A DNA stretch of 64,000 bases from DATAFF01 sp044870245. Its GTDB lineage: Bacteria > Pseudomonadota > Alphaproteobacteria > Rhizobiales > Aestuariivirgaceae. The DNA is taken from assembly GCA_044870245.1 (NCBI GenBank), contig JBIOYR010000016.1, forward strand, positions 1-64,000, read 5' to 3'. The notes beneath the pieces were generated by a model. The model ran no database searches. It was not told where the DNA came from and was given only the letters and a program-made list of their open reading frames with translations. Both the position numbers and the translations under genes were made by a program. Positions 15,876 to 24,023 of the stretch are shown here, in pieces (within the stretch, counting starts at the first letter, position 1; the number at the start of each line of letters is the position of its first letter).

Positions 15876-16970
15876 TCAGCCGGTTCTCAGTCGCAGCCGC
15901 GGCAGACGCTTGAGCGCGATGCGGTGGTGGACCAGGGCGTCGCAGCCGAGAATGCAGAGGAGAAGGATGCCCTGAAAAACCTGGCTCACCTTGTGCGAGA
16001 TGCCAAGCGCGGCCTCTGCGGTCTCGCCGCCGACATGGGTGAGGGCGACGACCAGCCCGGCGACCATGGCGCCCAGCGGATTGAGACGACCGAGAAAGGC
16101 GACGATGATGGCGGTGAAGCCATAAGACGACGCGATCACCGGCTGCAGCTGCTTCACATTGGTCATGAGCTCGCTGATGCCGGCGAGGCCCGACAGGGCG
16201 CCCGACAGCAGGAAGGTGAACCACACAATGCCGCTGCGGGAGAATCCGGCAAAGCGCGCTGCCTTGGGCGCGAGGCCCGAGACCTTGATCTCATAGCCCT
16301 TCATGCCGTTGGCGAGCAGAAAGGCGAGCGCCACCGCAGCGGCGACGGCAAAGGCCACGACGAGATGAAGGGCGCCGCCAAAGGTTGGGAGGAGCTGGCC
16401 GCCGGCGAAGCTGACCGATTTGGCGATTCCCGAGCTTTGCGGATCGCGCCAGGGCCCGCGCAGCAGCCAATCGAGAAGGCGCTGGGCGACATAGACCATG
16501 AGCACGCTGGTGAGGATCTCGCTCGCGCCGAACCGGCTCTTGAGGAAGGCGGGGATCACCGCCCAAGCCATGCCGCCGACGATGCCAAACGCCAGCATCA
16601 GGACGGTCACCAGCGAGGACTGCCATCCGGTGAGGAAAACCGGAAAGAGGCTGCCGGCAATGGCGCCCATGATGAATTGGCCCTCGGCGCCGATGTTCCA
16701 CACGCGGGCGCGGAAGCAGAGGCAGAGGCCGCAGGCGATCAGCACCAGGGGCGCTGCCGTCAGCGCCAGACGATCGAGCGATGCCGCGTGCAGCGGCGCG
16801 ACGAAGAAGACAAAGAGCCCATGCAGCGGGTTCAAGCCAAGGACGGCGAAAATGATGGCCCCGATGACGATCGTCACGGCGATGGCGATGAGCGGAGACA
16901 GCAGCGCCAGCAGCCACGAAGGCTCGGCGCGCCTTTCCAGGACGAAGTCAATGCCGCGGATCGACGTCAT
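15876..16970 (-). CDS. ABC transporter permease, nucleoside/purine-type (NupP-like)
   Basis: A 364-residue permease of the same family, longer than its partner as is usual. Motifs include FRARVWNIGAEGQFIMGAI near residue 90 and the coupling loop GLAPKAARFAGFSRS near 235. It begins within the stop of the ATPase gene (4-nt overlap). Together with the second permease it forms the heterodimeric channel of an importer placed directly after the xanthine dehydrogenase genes, which points to a purine or a purine nucleoside as cargo. Confidence 0.88.
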   Translation of the reverse strand: MTSIRGIDFVLERRAEPSWLLALLSPLIAIAVTIVIGAIIFAVLGLNPLHGLFVFFVAPLHAASLDRLALTAAPLVLIACGLCLCFRARVWNIGAEGQFIMGAIAGSLFPVFLTGWQSSLVTVLMLAFGIVGGMAWAVIPAFLKSRFGASEILTSVLMVYVAQRLLDWLLRGPWRDPQSSGIAKSVSFAGGQLLPTFGGALHLVVAFAVAAAVALAFLLANGMKGYEIKVSGLAPKAARFAGFSRSGIVWFTFLLSGALSGLAGISELMTNVKQLQPVIASSYGFTAIIVAFLGRLNPLGAMVAGLVVALTHVGGETAEAALGISHKVSQVFQGILLLCILGCDALVHHRIALKRLPRLRLRTG

Positions 16971-18463
16971 GCGGCGCCCGTCATCAACCGGCCGATGCTC
17001 TCGCGGGTAAGCTCGCCAATCGGCCTTGCCGGCGACAGGGAGCCGCGCAACAGCACGGCGGCACGATCGGCGATCGCGAAGACCTCATCGAGATCCTGGC
17101 TGATCACCAGCACGGCGGCGCCGCCGCGCGCGAGATCCAGGAGCTCCTGCCTGATCCTGGCCGCCGAGGCGGCATCGACACCGGCTGTCGGCTGGTGGAT
17201 CACCAGGACGCCGGGCTTGCGATCGATCTCGCGGCCAATGACGAATTTCTGGAGATTGCCGGCCGAGAGGTTCCGAGCCTTGGGATCGCGCTTGCCCTTC
17301 TGGACGCCGAACATCTCGCAGACCCGACCCATGATCCGGCGCGCGACGTCGTAATCGACGATGCCGCCGCGCACCATGCCGAGATTCTCGGGGTAGCGGG
17401 TGAGGACGATGTTGAGGGTGAGGTCGAAATCGCCGATGGCGGCATGGCCGAGCCGCCGGTCGGGAACAAAGGCGGCGCCGAGCCGGCGCCGTGCGGTGAT
17501 GCCCATGAAGCCGCAGGCCCGACCGCGGATGGCGACGCTGCCGCCATCGCCCCTCGGCCGCTCGCCCGAGATGGCGGCGAAGAGCTCGGCCTCGCCATTG
17601 CCGGCGATGGCGACAATGGCAACGATCTCGCCGCCATGGACGCTCAGCTCCTTCATCGCGAGGAGCGGCGGACCCTTGACCGCATCGTCGTCCGCCGGGC
17701 GCAGCTCCGGTATCTCCGAGCCCACCATCAGGTGGCCGAGACTGGCCGCCGTCTCCTGGCGCGGATCGACCTCGGCCACCACCCTGCCCTGGCGCAGGAC
17801 GGTGGCGCGGTGGCAGAGGTCGCCGATCTCCTCGGGACGGCGGGTGAGATAGAGGATGGCGCAGCCCTCGCCGGCAAGCCGCGCGAGGGTCGCGAACAAT
17901 TGCTCCTGCTCCTGCGGCGTCAGCACCGCCGTCGGCTCGTCGAGGATCAGGAGCCCGGGCTTCTGCAGGATCGCGCGGGCGAGCTCGACGCGCTGGCGCT
18001 GGCCGGCGGAGAGGCTCGCGACCGGCGATGCCGGATCAAGGGCAAGGCCGTAGGCGGCGCCGACCTCGGCGATCAGCCGGGCGAGTTCGTCGGGAGCGGT
18101 TCCGGACGGCAGCGCCAGCGCCAGGTTCTCGGCAACGGTCAGCCGCTCGAACAGGGTGAAGCCCTGGAACAGAATGGCAATGCCGTTGGCGCGCGCCACC
18201 GCCGGCGATGTCGCGGCGAGGGTCCTGCCGGCCATCCTGATCTCGCCGGCATCAGCGTGAAGGCTGCCATAGAGGATCCTGGCCAGCGTCGACTTGCCGG
18301 CACCGTTGTCGCCGAGAAGGGCATGAATCTCGCCCGGCATGATGGCGAGGGACACATGGTCGTTGGCGATCACCGACCCGAAATGCCTGGTGATGTCCAA
18401 TGCCTCGAGCACCGGAACGGGTGGTGCAAGCTCTTCTGAGGGATCGCCATAGATCTCGGTCAT
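16967..18463 (-). CDS. ABC importer ATPase with two nucleotide-binding domains
   Basis: A 498-residue tandem ATPase like MglA/NupO. Domain 1 (about residues 15-240) has Walker A LLGDNGAGKSTL, signature SLSAGQRQRVELARA and Walker B LLILDEPTAVLTP. Domain 2 (250-498) has a degenerate Walker A (IAGNGEAELFAAISG) and signature NLSAGNLQKFVIGREI, the usual asymmetry of this class. Start chosen at MTEIYGDPSEELAPP (18461-18463), which overlaps xdhC by 4 nt; a longer frame runs into xdhC and is not coding. It energises the two downstream permeases. Confidence 0.9.
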   Translation of the reverse strand: MTEIYGDPSEELAPPVPVLEALDITRHFGSVIANDHVSLAIMPGEIHALLGDNGAGKSTLARILYGSLHADAGEIRMAGRTLAATSPAVARANGIAILFQGFTLFERLTVAENLALALPSGTAPDELARLIAEVGAAYGLALDPASPVASLSAGQRQRVELARAILQKPGLLILDEPTAVLTPQEQEQLFATLARLAGEGCAILYLTRRPEEIGDLCHRATVLRQGRVVAEVDPRQETAASLGHLMVGSEIPELRPADDDAVKGPPLLAMKELSVHGGEIVAIVAIAGNGEAELFAAISGERPRGDGGSVAIRGRACGFMGITARRRLGAAFVPDRRLGHAAIGDFDLTLNIVLTRYPENLGMVRGGIVDYDVARRIMGRVCEMFGVQKGKRDPKARNLSAGNLQKFVIGREIDRKPGVLVIHQPTAGVDAASAARIRQELLDLARGGAAVLVISQDLDEVFAIADRAAVLLRGSLSPARPIGELTRESIGRLMTGAA

Positions 18464-18972
18464 GGCTCGCCATCCGAGGTCATCAGCATGTCGAGCGCCG
18501 GATCGGCTGCGGCATTGCGGATCAGGAGCTCGCCGACAATTCCGGCGGCAATCGCGGCGGGAAGCTTGGAGGCGCCGGTCGAGCCGCCGATCGGGCAGAC
18601 GAGCCGGGCGGCATCCGGGCGGGGCATGCCGGCCTCGATCATGCGCTTGATGAAGCGCATGCGCTTGGCAGCGCTGCCGACCATGCCGACAAAGGGGAAG
18701 CGGCCGCCGTCGAGAGTCTCGGCGGCAAGCGCCAGATCGAGGGTGGCGCTGTAGGTCATGATGAGGATGAAGGCACCCTCGGGAATGTCGCGCAGGAGCC
18801 GGCAGGGATCGGCGGAGATCCGGACCGCGACATTGCGCGGCAGGGCCGCCGGAAAGGAGGCACGCCGGGCATCGATCCAGGTCACCGCGAAGCCGAGCGC
18901 GGCAAGCGACGGCACGAGCGCGGTGCCGACCGGTCCGGCGCCGAACACCCATACCGGTCGCGCCGCCGCCAT
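18460..18972 (-). CDS. xdhC: XdhC-like Rossmann-domain protein, short form
   Basis: A 170-residue protein matching only the C-terminal Rossmann half of XdhC: WVFGAGPVGTALVPSLAALGF, WIDARRASFP, MTYSATLDLALAAETL, FVGMVGSAAKRMRFIKRM and CPIGGSTGASKLPAAIAAGIVGELL. XdhC binds molybdenum cofactor and helps its sulfuration and insertion into xanthine dehydrogenase. Typical XdhC is nearly twice this length, with an N-terminal CoxI-like domain; that part is absent here and not found in another frame nearby. The ATG is 2 nt after the xdhB stop and the 3' end overlaps the ATPase gene by 4 nt. Confidence 0.82.
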   Translation of the reverse strand: MAAARPVWVFGAGPVGTALVPSLAALGFAVTWIDARRASFPAALPRNVAVRISADPCRLLRDIPEGAFILIMTYSATLDLALAAETLDGGRFPFVGMVGSAAKRMRFIKRMIEAGMPRPDAARLVCPIGGSTGASKLPAAIAAGIVGELLIRNAAADPALDMLMTSDGEP

Positions 18973-18974
18973 AC

Positions 18975-21302
18975 TCAGCCCCCGGCTTTGAGTCGGCGGA
19001 CCGCCCGCATCACCGCTTCCGGCGTCGCCGGGACGTCGAGCGCCGGCACCGCGCCGGGTTTGAGCGCGGCGATCGCCTGGGTGATGGCGGAGAACACCGA
19101 AAGGGCGAGCGGCAGCGGCGGCTCGCCCACCGCCTTGCCGCCATGGACGGTGACCTCGCGGTTCGGACGGCCGGTGAACAGCTGGACGCGGAAGTCGGCG
19201 GGGACGGTGGTGGCGAGCGGGATCTTGTAGGAGGCGAGCGCATCGGTGAGGATGCGGCCGCTCTCGTCATGGACGACCTCCTCCATGGTGAGCCAGCCGA
19301 GGCCCTGGATGAAGCCGCCCTCGATCTGGCCGCGGTCGATCTCGGGATTGAGCGAGGTGCCGCAATCCTGAAGGATGTCGACGCGGTCGAGCCGCATCTC
19401 GCCGGTCAAGGTGTCGACCGTCACCTCGGAGCAGGCGGCGCCATAGACGAAATAGAGAAAGGGTCGGCCCTGTCCGCGCTGGCGGTCCCAGCTGACCTTG
19501 GGCAGGACATAGGAGCCCTGGGCGGCGAGCGGCAGGCGGGCGCGGGCGACGCTGTCGACCAGCGCCGCGAAACTCGTGCGGTGGTCGCCGGCAACGATCG
19601 TGCCCTTGTCGAAGCGGACGAGACGCGGGTCGATGCCGGTCGCCGCCGCGGCATGATCGATGAGGCGCTTCTTCAGCACCTCCGCCGCCCGCCGTGCCGC
19701 CATGCCATTGAGGTCGAGCGTCATGGACGATGCCGTCGGACCCGCCCCGGGCAGGATCGTCGAGCTCGCCGGCCTGACGACGATACGGCCGAGGTCGAGG
19801 CCGAACTCGTCGGCGACGATCTGCGCGAGCTTGATGTTGAGCCCCTGCCCCAGCTCGGTGCCGCCATGCCTGAGCTCGACAGTGCCATCGCCGTGGATCG
19901 CCATATGGACCTCGGCGCGGTTGAGGGCATTGTCGGTGAAGGCGGCGCCAAACTTGACCGGCGTCAGAGCGATACCCTTCTTCAGGATCTCGCTCTCGTA
20001 ATTGTGCTGAGCGATGGCCTTGCGCCTGGCCCGGTAGTCGGCGGTGCGCTCGAGCTCCTCGATCAGCGGGAGCGCGATATTGTCGCTCAAGGGCAGACCA
20101 TAGGGCGTGACGTCGCGCCCGACACGATAGAGATTGCGCTTGCGCACATCCAAAGGATCGAGCTTCAGCGCCAGCGCGACGGCATCCATCAGCTGCTCGG
20201 CCACCAGCATGCCATGCGGCGCGCCGGTGCCGCGCCAGGCGGTGGCCGGCACGCAGTCGGTGCGCAAGCGGCGCAGCAGGAAGCGAAGCTCGGGATAGAA
20301 ATAGGCATTGTCGACATGGAACAACGCGCCTTCGGCGACGCGCTCCGACAGGTCGACCGCGGCGCCGCAGGCAATGTCCATCGCCACATCGACGGCGAGG
20401 ACCCGCCCGCCCCGGTCGGCTCCGACGCGCCAGGCGACATGGGCGGCGTGGCCCTTGCCGGTCATGATCATGTCGTCGCTGCGCTCGAGCCGGCACCTGG
20501 CGGGCCGTCCGGTGAGATGGGCGGCGAGCGCGGCGAGGGCGGCCCATTGCGTCGCGCCAGTCTGCTTGCCGCCAAAGGCGCCGCCGGCGCGGCGGCATTC
20601 GCAGACGATCAGCGCCTCGGAAATGCCGAGCATCCGGGCGATGACGCGCCCCACATGACTTGGATGCTGGGTCGAGGAATGGATCCTGAAGCCGCCGTCG
20701 CCGTCCGGGATGGCGAGCGCAGTCTGAGTCTCGAGATAGAGATGCTCGGGTCCGCCGATCGCGAGCGCGCCCTCGAGCCTCAGTGCCGCCGAGGCGATCG
20801 CGGCGTCGGGATTGCCGACCTTCTGAAGGCACATGGACGGGGCGATCTCGCTCGCGGCCTTGGCGGCTTGCGCCAGCGTCACCACGGGCGCCTCCTCATC
20901 GAGCGTGATGCGGGCGAGCCGCGCCGCACGGCGCGCCGCCCGATGGCTCGAGGCGACAACCGCGAAGACCGGCTGGCCATGATAGAGGATGCGGTCGCGG
21001 GCAAGCACCGGCTGATCGCCCGCACCCGGGCTCACATCATTCACCGCCGGAATATCCTTGGCCGTCAGCACCGCGACGACATCGGCGGCGCGGCGCACCG
21101 CCTCGAGATCGATCGCCTGGATGCGACCGGCGCTTGCCTCGACAAAGCCTGGCGCGACATGAACGGTGCCGGCCGGCTCGCGCAGATCATCGATGAAGGC
21201 GGTGGTGCCGCGGACATGGCTTGGCGCATCGTCATGGGGGCAGGACTGCCCGATGAGACGCGGCTCAGGCCCGCCGGCACCCTCGGCTCTGCGGCCTGCC
21301 AC
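18975..21302 (-). CDS. xdhB: Xanthine dehydrogenase molybdopterin-binding subunit
   Basis: Hydroxylates hypoxanthine and xanthine to urate at the molybdenum centre. 775 residues from a GTG start at 21302, 1 nt after the xdhA stop, close to the 777 residues of the Rhodobacter enzyme. Substrate-site residues of true xanthine dehydrogenases are conserved: Glu in EHLYLETQTALAI, Arg in TAWRGTGAPHGM and the catalytic Glu in GKAVGEPPLPLALSVF. The cofactor motif RRAGGAFGGKQTG is present. These argue for a purine substrate rather than CO or an aldehyde. A long open frame upstream of the GTG lies in xdhA and was excluded. Confidence 0.93.
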   Translation of the reverse strand: MAGRRAEGAGGPEPRLIGQSCPHDDAPSHVRGTTAFIDDLREPAGTVHVAPGFVEASAGRIQAIDLEAVRRAADVVAVLTAKDIPAVNDVSPGAGDQPVLARDRILYHGQPVFAVVASSHRAARRAARLARITLDEEAPVVTLAQAAKAASEIAPSMCLQKVGNPDAAIASAALRLEGALAIGGPEHLYLETQTALAIPDGDGGFRIHSSTQHPSHVGRVIARMLGISEALIVCECRRAGGAFGGKQTGATQWAALAALAAHLTGRPARCRLERSDDMIMTGKGHAAHVAWRVGADRGGRVLAVDVAMDIACGAAVDLSERVAEGALFHVDNAYFYPELRFLLRRLRTDCVPATAWRGTGAPHGMLVAEQLMDAVALALKLDPLDVRKRNLYRVGRDVTPYGLPLSDNIALPLIEELERTADYRARRKAIAQHNYESEILKKGIALTPVKFGAAFTDNALNRAEVHMAIHGDGTVELRHGGTELGQGLNIKLAQIVADEFGLDLGRIVVRPASSTILPGAGPTASSMTLDLNGMAARRAAEVLKKRLIDHAAAATGIDPRLVRFDKGTIVAGDHRTSFAALVDSVARARLPLAAQGSYVLPKVSWDRQRGQGRPFLYFVYGAACSEVTVDTLTGEMRLDRVDILQDCGTSLNPEIDRGQIEGGFIQGLGWLTMEEVVHDESGRILTDALASYKIPLATTVPADFRVQLFTGRPNREVTVHGGKAVGEPPLPLALSVFSAITQAIAALKPGAVPALDVPATPEAVMRAVRRLKAGG

Positions 21303-21303
21303 C

Positions 21304-22791
21304 TTAAGCGAGGTGCTCAAGGACGATCTCCCGCGATTGCGCGATGCGCGTCGATGTCGAGGCGGCGCCCCTGATCTCGGACAGCGCCTTGAGCAGCAGG
21401 GCCTTTGCGGTGTCGAGACGATAAGCGGCGGAGGCGCGCTCATCGCCGTCCGGCGCGAAATCCTCGGCCAGCATGTCGATGGCGGAAGCCCAGGGCGCGC
21501 GCTCGGCAAGGCTCAGGCCGCGCAGGCTGCGCTCGGTCACCAGCGCCCGCTTGGGCACGCCGGCGAGCCCGGCATAGGCGACCCGCGAGGCGGCGATCAG
21601 GCCGCGCTCGAGGGTGAAGCGGAAGGCGCCGACCACGATGGCGCGATCATTGTCGTAGCGCTTGGCGACCTTGCAGCAGCGAAACAGCTGATCCTCGGCA
21701 AGCTTCGGCACCGTCACCTCGGTGATGAACTCGCCGCGGCTCCTGTCCTGCCGGCCGGGGCCGAGGTAGAGATCCTCGATCGGCAACCGACGCAGACGGC
21801 CGTCGGCCCTCAGCTCGACGGTGGCGCCGAGCGCCATCAGGACCGGCGGCAGATCGGCCGCAGGGTCACCGCCGGCAATGTTGCCGCCGAGGGTCGCCAC
21901 GGCGCGCACCTGCCGCGACCCGAAGCGCCGCCACAGCTCGCCGAGATCCGGGTCGATGGCGATCAGTGCCGGCTCCATCGACTCGAGAGCGGCGGCGGCG
22001 CCGAAGGTCATCGCCTCTTCGCTCTCGGCAACGCGAGCAAGCTCGCGGACACGGCCGAGATGGATGATCCTGGCGAGCATGCCCTGATCGCGTGTCGGCC
22101 TCGCCAGCAGGTCGCTGCCGCCGGCCAGCAGAATGGCATCGTGATGGCGCCCGGCAAGAGTCGCCAGGCTGTCCAGGCTGGCGGGAGCGGCGAAGAAGCG
22201 GCGCTCGTCGCCGATGAAGATGTCGTCGTCATCGGTAAGCGCGGCGAGCTGCCTCGAGGTGCGGCGGGCGGCATTGGCAAAGGCATCGCGACGCGGCGGC
22301 GGCGCGGCGCAAGCGGCGACCGCGGCATCGATGATGGGACGGTAGCCGGTGCAGCGGCAAAGATTGCCGGTGAGCCACTGGGCGGCGCGCCGACGGTCGG
22401 CGTTGAGGTCGCTGTGGAAGAGGGTGAACAGCGCCATCACCATGCCGGGGGTGCAGAAGCCGCATTGCGAGGCATGGTGGCCGACCAGCGCCTCCTGCAC
22501 CGGATGGGGCCGGGTGGCGCGCGCCGAGACATCCTCGATGGTCACCAGCTCCTTGCCGTCGATGCTGCCGAGAAGGGTCATGCAGGCATTGACGGGACGA
22601 TAGGCGATGACGCCGTCCTGGCAGGTGCCGAGCGCAACGGTGCAGGAGCCGCATTCGCCGCGGCCGCAACCTTCCTTGCCGCCGGTCCGCCGATCGACAT
22701 GGCGGAGATGGTCGAGCAGCGTTGCATCCGGCGCGAAATCGGCCAGCTCAACGACACTGCCACCGCGCAGGAAGCGTATGGCTCGGCGCAT
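21304..22791 (-). CDS. xdhA: Xanthine dehydrogenase small subunit (2Fe-2S, FAD)
   Basis: Carries electrons from the molybdenum centre to NAD. 495 residues from the ATG at 22789-22791. Two 2Fe-2S clusters are encoded: GGKEGCGRGECGSCTVALG and, after a linker, QCGFCTPGMVMAL with LCRCTGYRPI. The FAD domain has the LAGGSDLLARPTRD and TLGGNIAGGDPAADLPPVLMALGA motifs. It is the first of xdhA-xdhB-xdhC, all within a few nucleotides. A GTG 15 nt upstream is an alternative start. A palindromic repeat separates it from the DUF1028 gene. Confidence 0.93.
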   Translation of the reverse strand: MRRAIRFLRGGSVVELADFAPDATLLDHLRHVDRRTGGKEGCGRGECGSCTVALGTCQDGVIAYRPVNACMTLLGSIDGKELVTIEDVSARATRPHPVQEALVGHHASQCGFCTPGMVMALFTLFHSDLNADRRRAAQWLTGNLCRCTGYRPIIDAAVAACAAPPPRRDAFANAARRTSRQLAALTDDDDIFIGDERRFFAAPASLDSLATLAGRHHDAILLAGGSDLLARPTRDQGMLARIIHLGRVRELARVAESEEAMTFGAAAALESMEPALIAIDPDLGELWRRFGSRQVRAVATLGGNIAGGDPAADLPPVLMALGATVELRADGRLRRLPIEDLYLGPGRQDRSRGEFITEVTVPKLAEDQLFRCCKVAKRYDNDRAIVVGAFRFTLERGLIAASRVAYAGLAGVPKRALVTERSLRGLSLAERAPWASAIDMLAEDFAPDGDERASAAYRLDTAKALLLKALSEIRGAASTSTRIAQSREIVLEHLA

Positions 22792-22863
22792 CGACTCAAT
22801 TCCCACGGGTCCCCGATCAGTGCATTGTCGCTGAATCGCACTTGGCGCGGAAGGGTAAAATAG

Positions 22864-22931
22864 AGGCAGTAGGCATCAGGCATTAGGCAGTGAGCGGAAA
22901 CTTCCCTACTGCCTACTGCCTACCGCCTACC
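22864..22931. repeat. Long inverted repeat of the GGCAGTA family
   Basis: The left arm (about 22864-22892) is built of GGCAGTA / GGCATCA / GGCATTA heptamers. The right arm (22904-22931) is their complement, CTACTGCC repeated and then TACCGCC. The loop is about 11 nt. It lies between the DUF1028 gene and xdhA and covers the DUF1028 stop codon. A transcript would fold into a long hairpin, so it may attenuate read-through from the upstream trio into xdhA. Confidence 0.65.
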
Positions 22932-23604
22932 GATCCCCCGCAACGCCGTAGCGCGGGGCCTTCTCGGGATCGACGGCGCGGATCAGATAGGCGTCCATCT
23001 GCGGCCGGTAGTCGCTCCACAGGCGGCGCAATGCGGCGAGCGGTGCGGCATCGTCCCAATCGATGCGGAGGTCGACCAGCGCAAAGGGCTGGGCATCGGC
23101 AACGAGCAAGGCGGCCGAATGCACCAGACCTTCCTCGCCGCCCGCCGCCAGACCGGCCTCGAGGGCCTTGAGCAGCCGCTCCGCCAGATGATCATCGGCA
23201 CCGGCAGCGAAAGCCGCGGCCATCGCCTGCGGCACTGCCTCGGACGCCAGCAGGTTGCCGGCGGCAACGACGCCCTCGCCGGTCGCCACGGCATGGCGGC
23301 CGAGAATGCGCTCGCCGGTGAAATGGGCGGTGCGGCCCTGGCGATCGACCACCGCCAGCTGGCGGAAGGATGAATGCGGCCGCTGCTCCAGCGCCCGCGC
23401 CAGCGCGGTCGAGGCGTCGTAGCCGGCGGACAGGTGGTCGAGCACCAGCGGGCCGAGCGCCGGGTCGGTGATGTTCTGGGTGGCGACCGCGCCGGTCCTG
23501 GCACGGACATGCGGGCAGCGCGCCCCGACGGCGATCGAGGAGGTGGCGACGGCCACCCCGACCATGCCGGTCCTGGCGCAGCGTGCGACAGCCGAGAAGG
23601 TCAT
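22927..23604 (-). CDS. DUF1028 (Ntn-hydrolase fold) protein
   Basis: A 225-residue protein starting MTFSAVARCARTGMVGVAVATSS. The family (COG3342) has an Ntn-hydrolase-like fold. Conserved stretches here are VGARCPHVRARTGAVATQNITDP, FTGERILGRHAVATGEGVVAAGNLLA and the terminal LVDLRIDWDDAAPLAALRRLWSDY. Family function is not established; members often sit beside RidA proteins, as here. The ATG overlaps the stop of the RidA-like gene by 4 nt, so the two are coupled. An amidohydrolase role on a ring-opening product is inference. Confidence 0.85.
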   Translation of the reverse strand: MTFSAVARCARTGMVGVAVATSSIAVGARCPHVRARTGAVATQNITDPALGPLVLDHLSAGYDASTALARALEQRPHSSFRQLAVVDRQGRTAHFTGERILGRHAVATGEGVVAAGNLLASEAVPQAMAAAFAAGADDHLAERLLKALEAGLAAGGEEGLVHSAALLVADAQPFALVDLRIDWDDAAPLAALRRLWSDYRPQMDAYLIRAVDPEKAPRYGVAGDR

Positions 23605-24023
23605 GGGCCTTGATCCGGAATTACAGCCGTCACCTCGATCTCCATCAGCCATTCGGGGCGGGCCAGGCCCTGGACGATGAGGCCGGTCGACACCGGGAAC
23701 ACGCCTTTGAGCCAGCGGCCGATCGTCTGGTACACCGGCTCGCGATGGGCGCGATCGACGAGATAGACCTGGATGCGGCAGATATGGTCGAGCGACGAGC
23801 CGGCCTCGCTCAGGAGTTGCGCGACATTGCGCATCGCCTGATCGGCCTGGGCCGCCGGGTCGCCGATCCCGACGGTTTCGGCAGTGTCGAGATCCTGGCC
23901 GACCTGGCCGCGCAGGAACACGAGCGTGCCGCGAGCAACCACCGCCTGGCACAAATCATTGTCGAGCCGCTGGCCGGGATAGGTGTTGCGGGTGTTGAAG
24001 GTTCGAATGCGCCGATGGATCAT
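23601..24023 (-). CDS. RidA/YjgF-family enamine/imine deaminase-like protein
   Basis: A 140-residue single-domain RidA-like protein. Family features are LVFLRGQVGQDLDT, QADQAMRNVAQLLSEAGSSLDHICRIQVYLVD and the C-terminal RPEWLMEIEVTAVIP with the conserved E before the valine strand. The catalytic arginine of housekeeping RidA (in the R-x-x-V-x-V context) is replaced: the sequence reads CRIQVYLVD, with arginine in a neighbouring position, so it may belong to a specialised subgroup. It overlaps the monooxygenase gene by 4 nt and the DUF1028 gene by 4 nt. The context suggests it hydrolyses a reactive imine made by the monooxygenase. Confidence 0.85.
   Translation of the reverse strand: MIHRRIRTFNTRNTYPGQRLDNDLCQAVVARGTLVFLRGQVGQDLDTAETVGIGDPAAQADQAMRNVAQLLSEAGSSLDHICRIQVYLVDRAHREPVYQTIGRWLKGVFPVSTGLIVQGLARPEWLMEIEVTAVIPDQGP

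Noticed and set aside
19143..21374. A 743-codon open frame antisense to xdhB and xdhA
   Set aside because: High-G+C codon bias leaves long open frames on the other strand; the product is Arg/Gly/Asp-rich without any motif, whereas xdhB and xdhA show full catalytic motifs.
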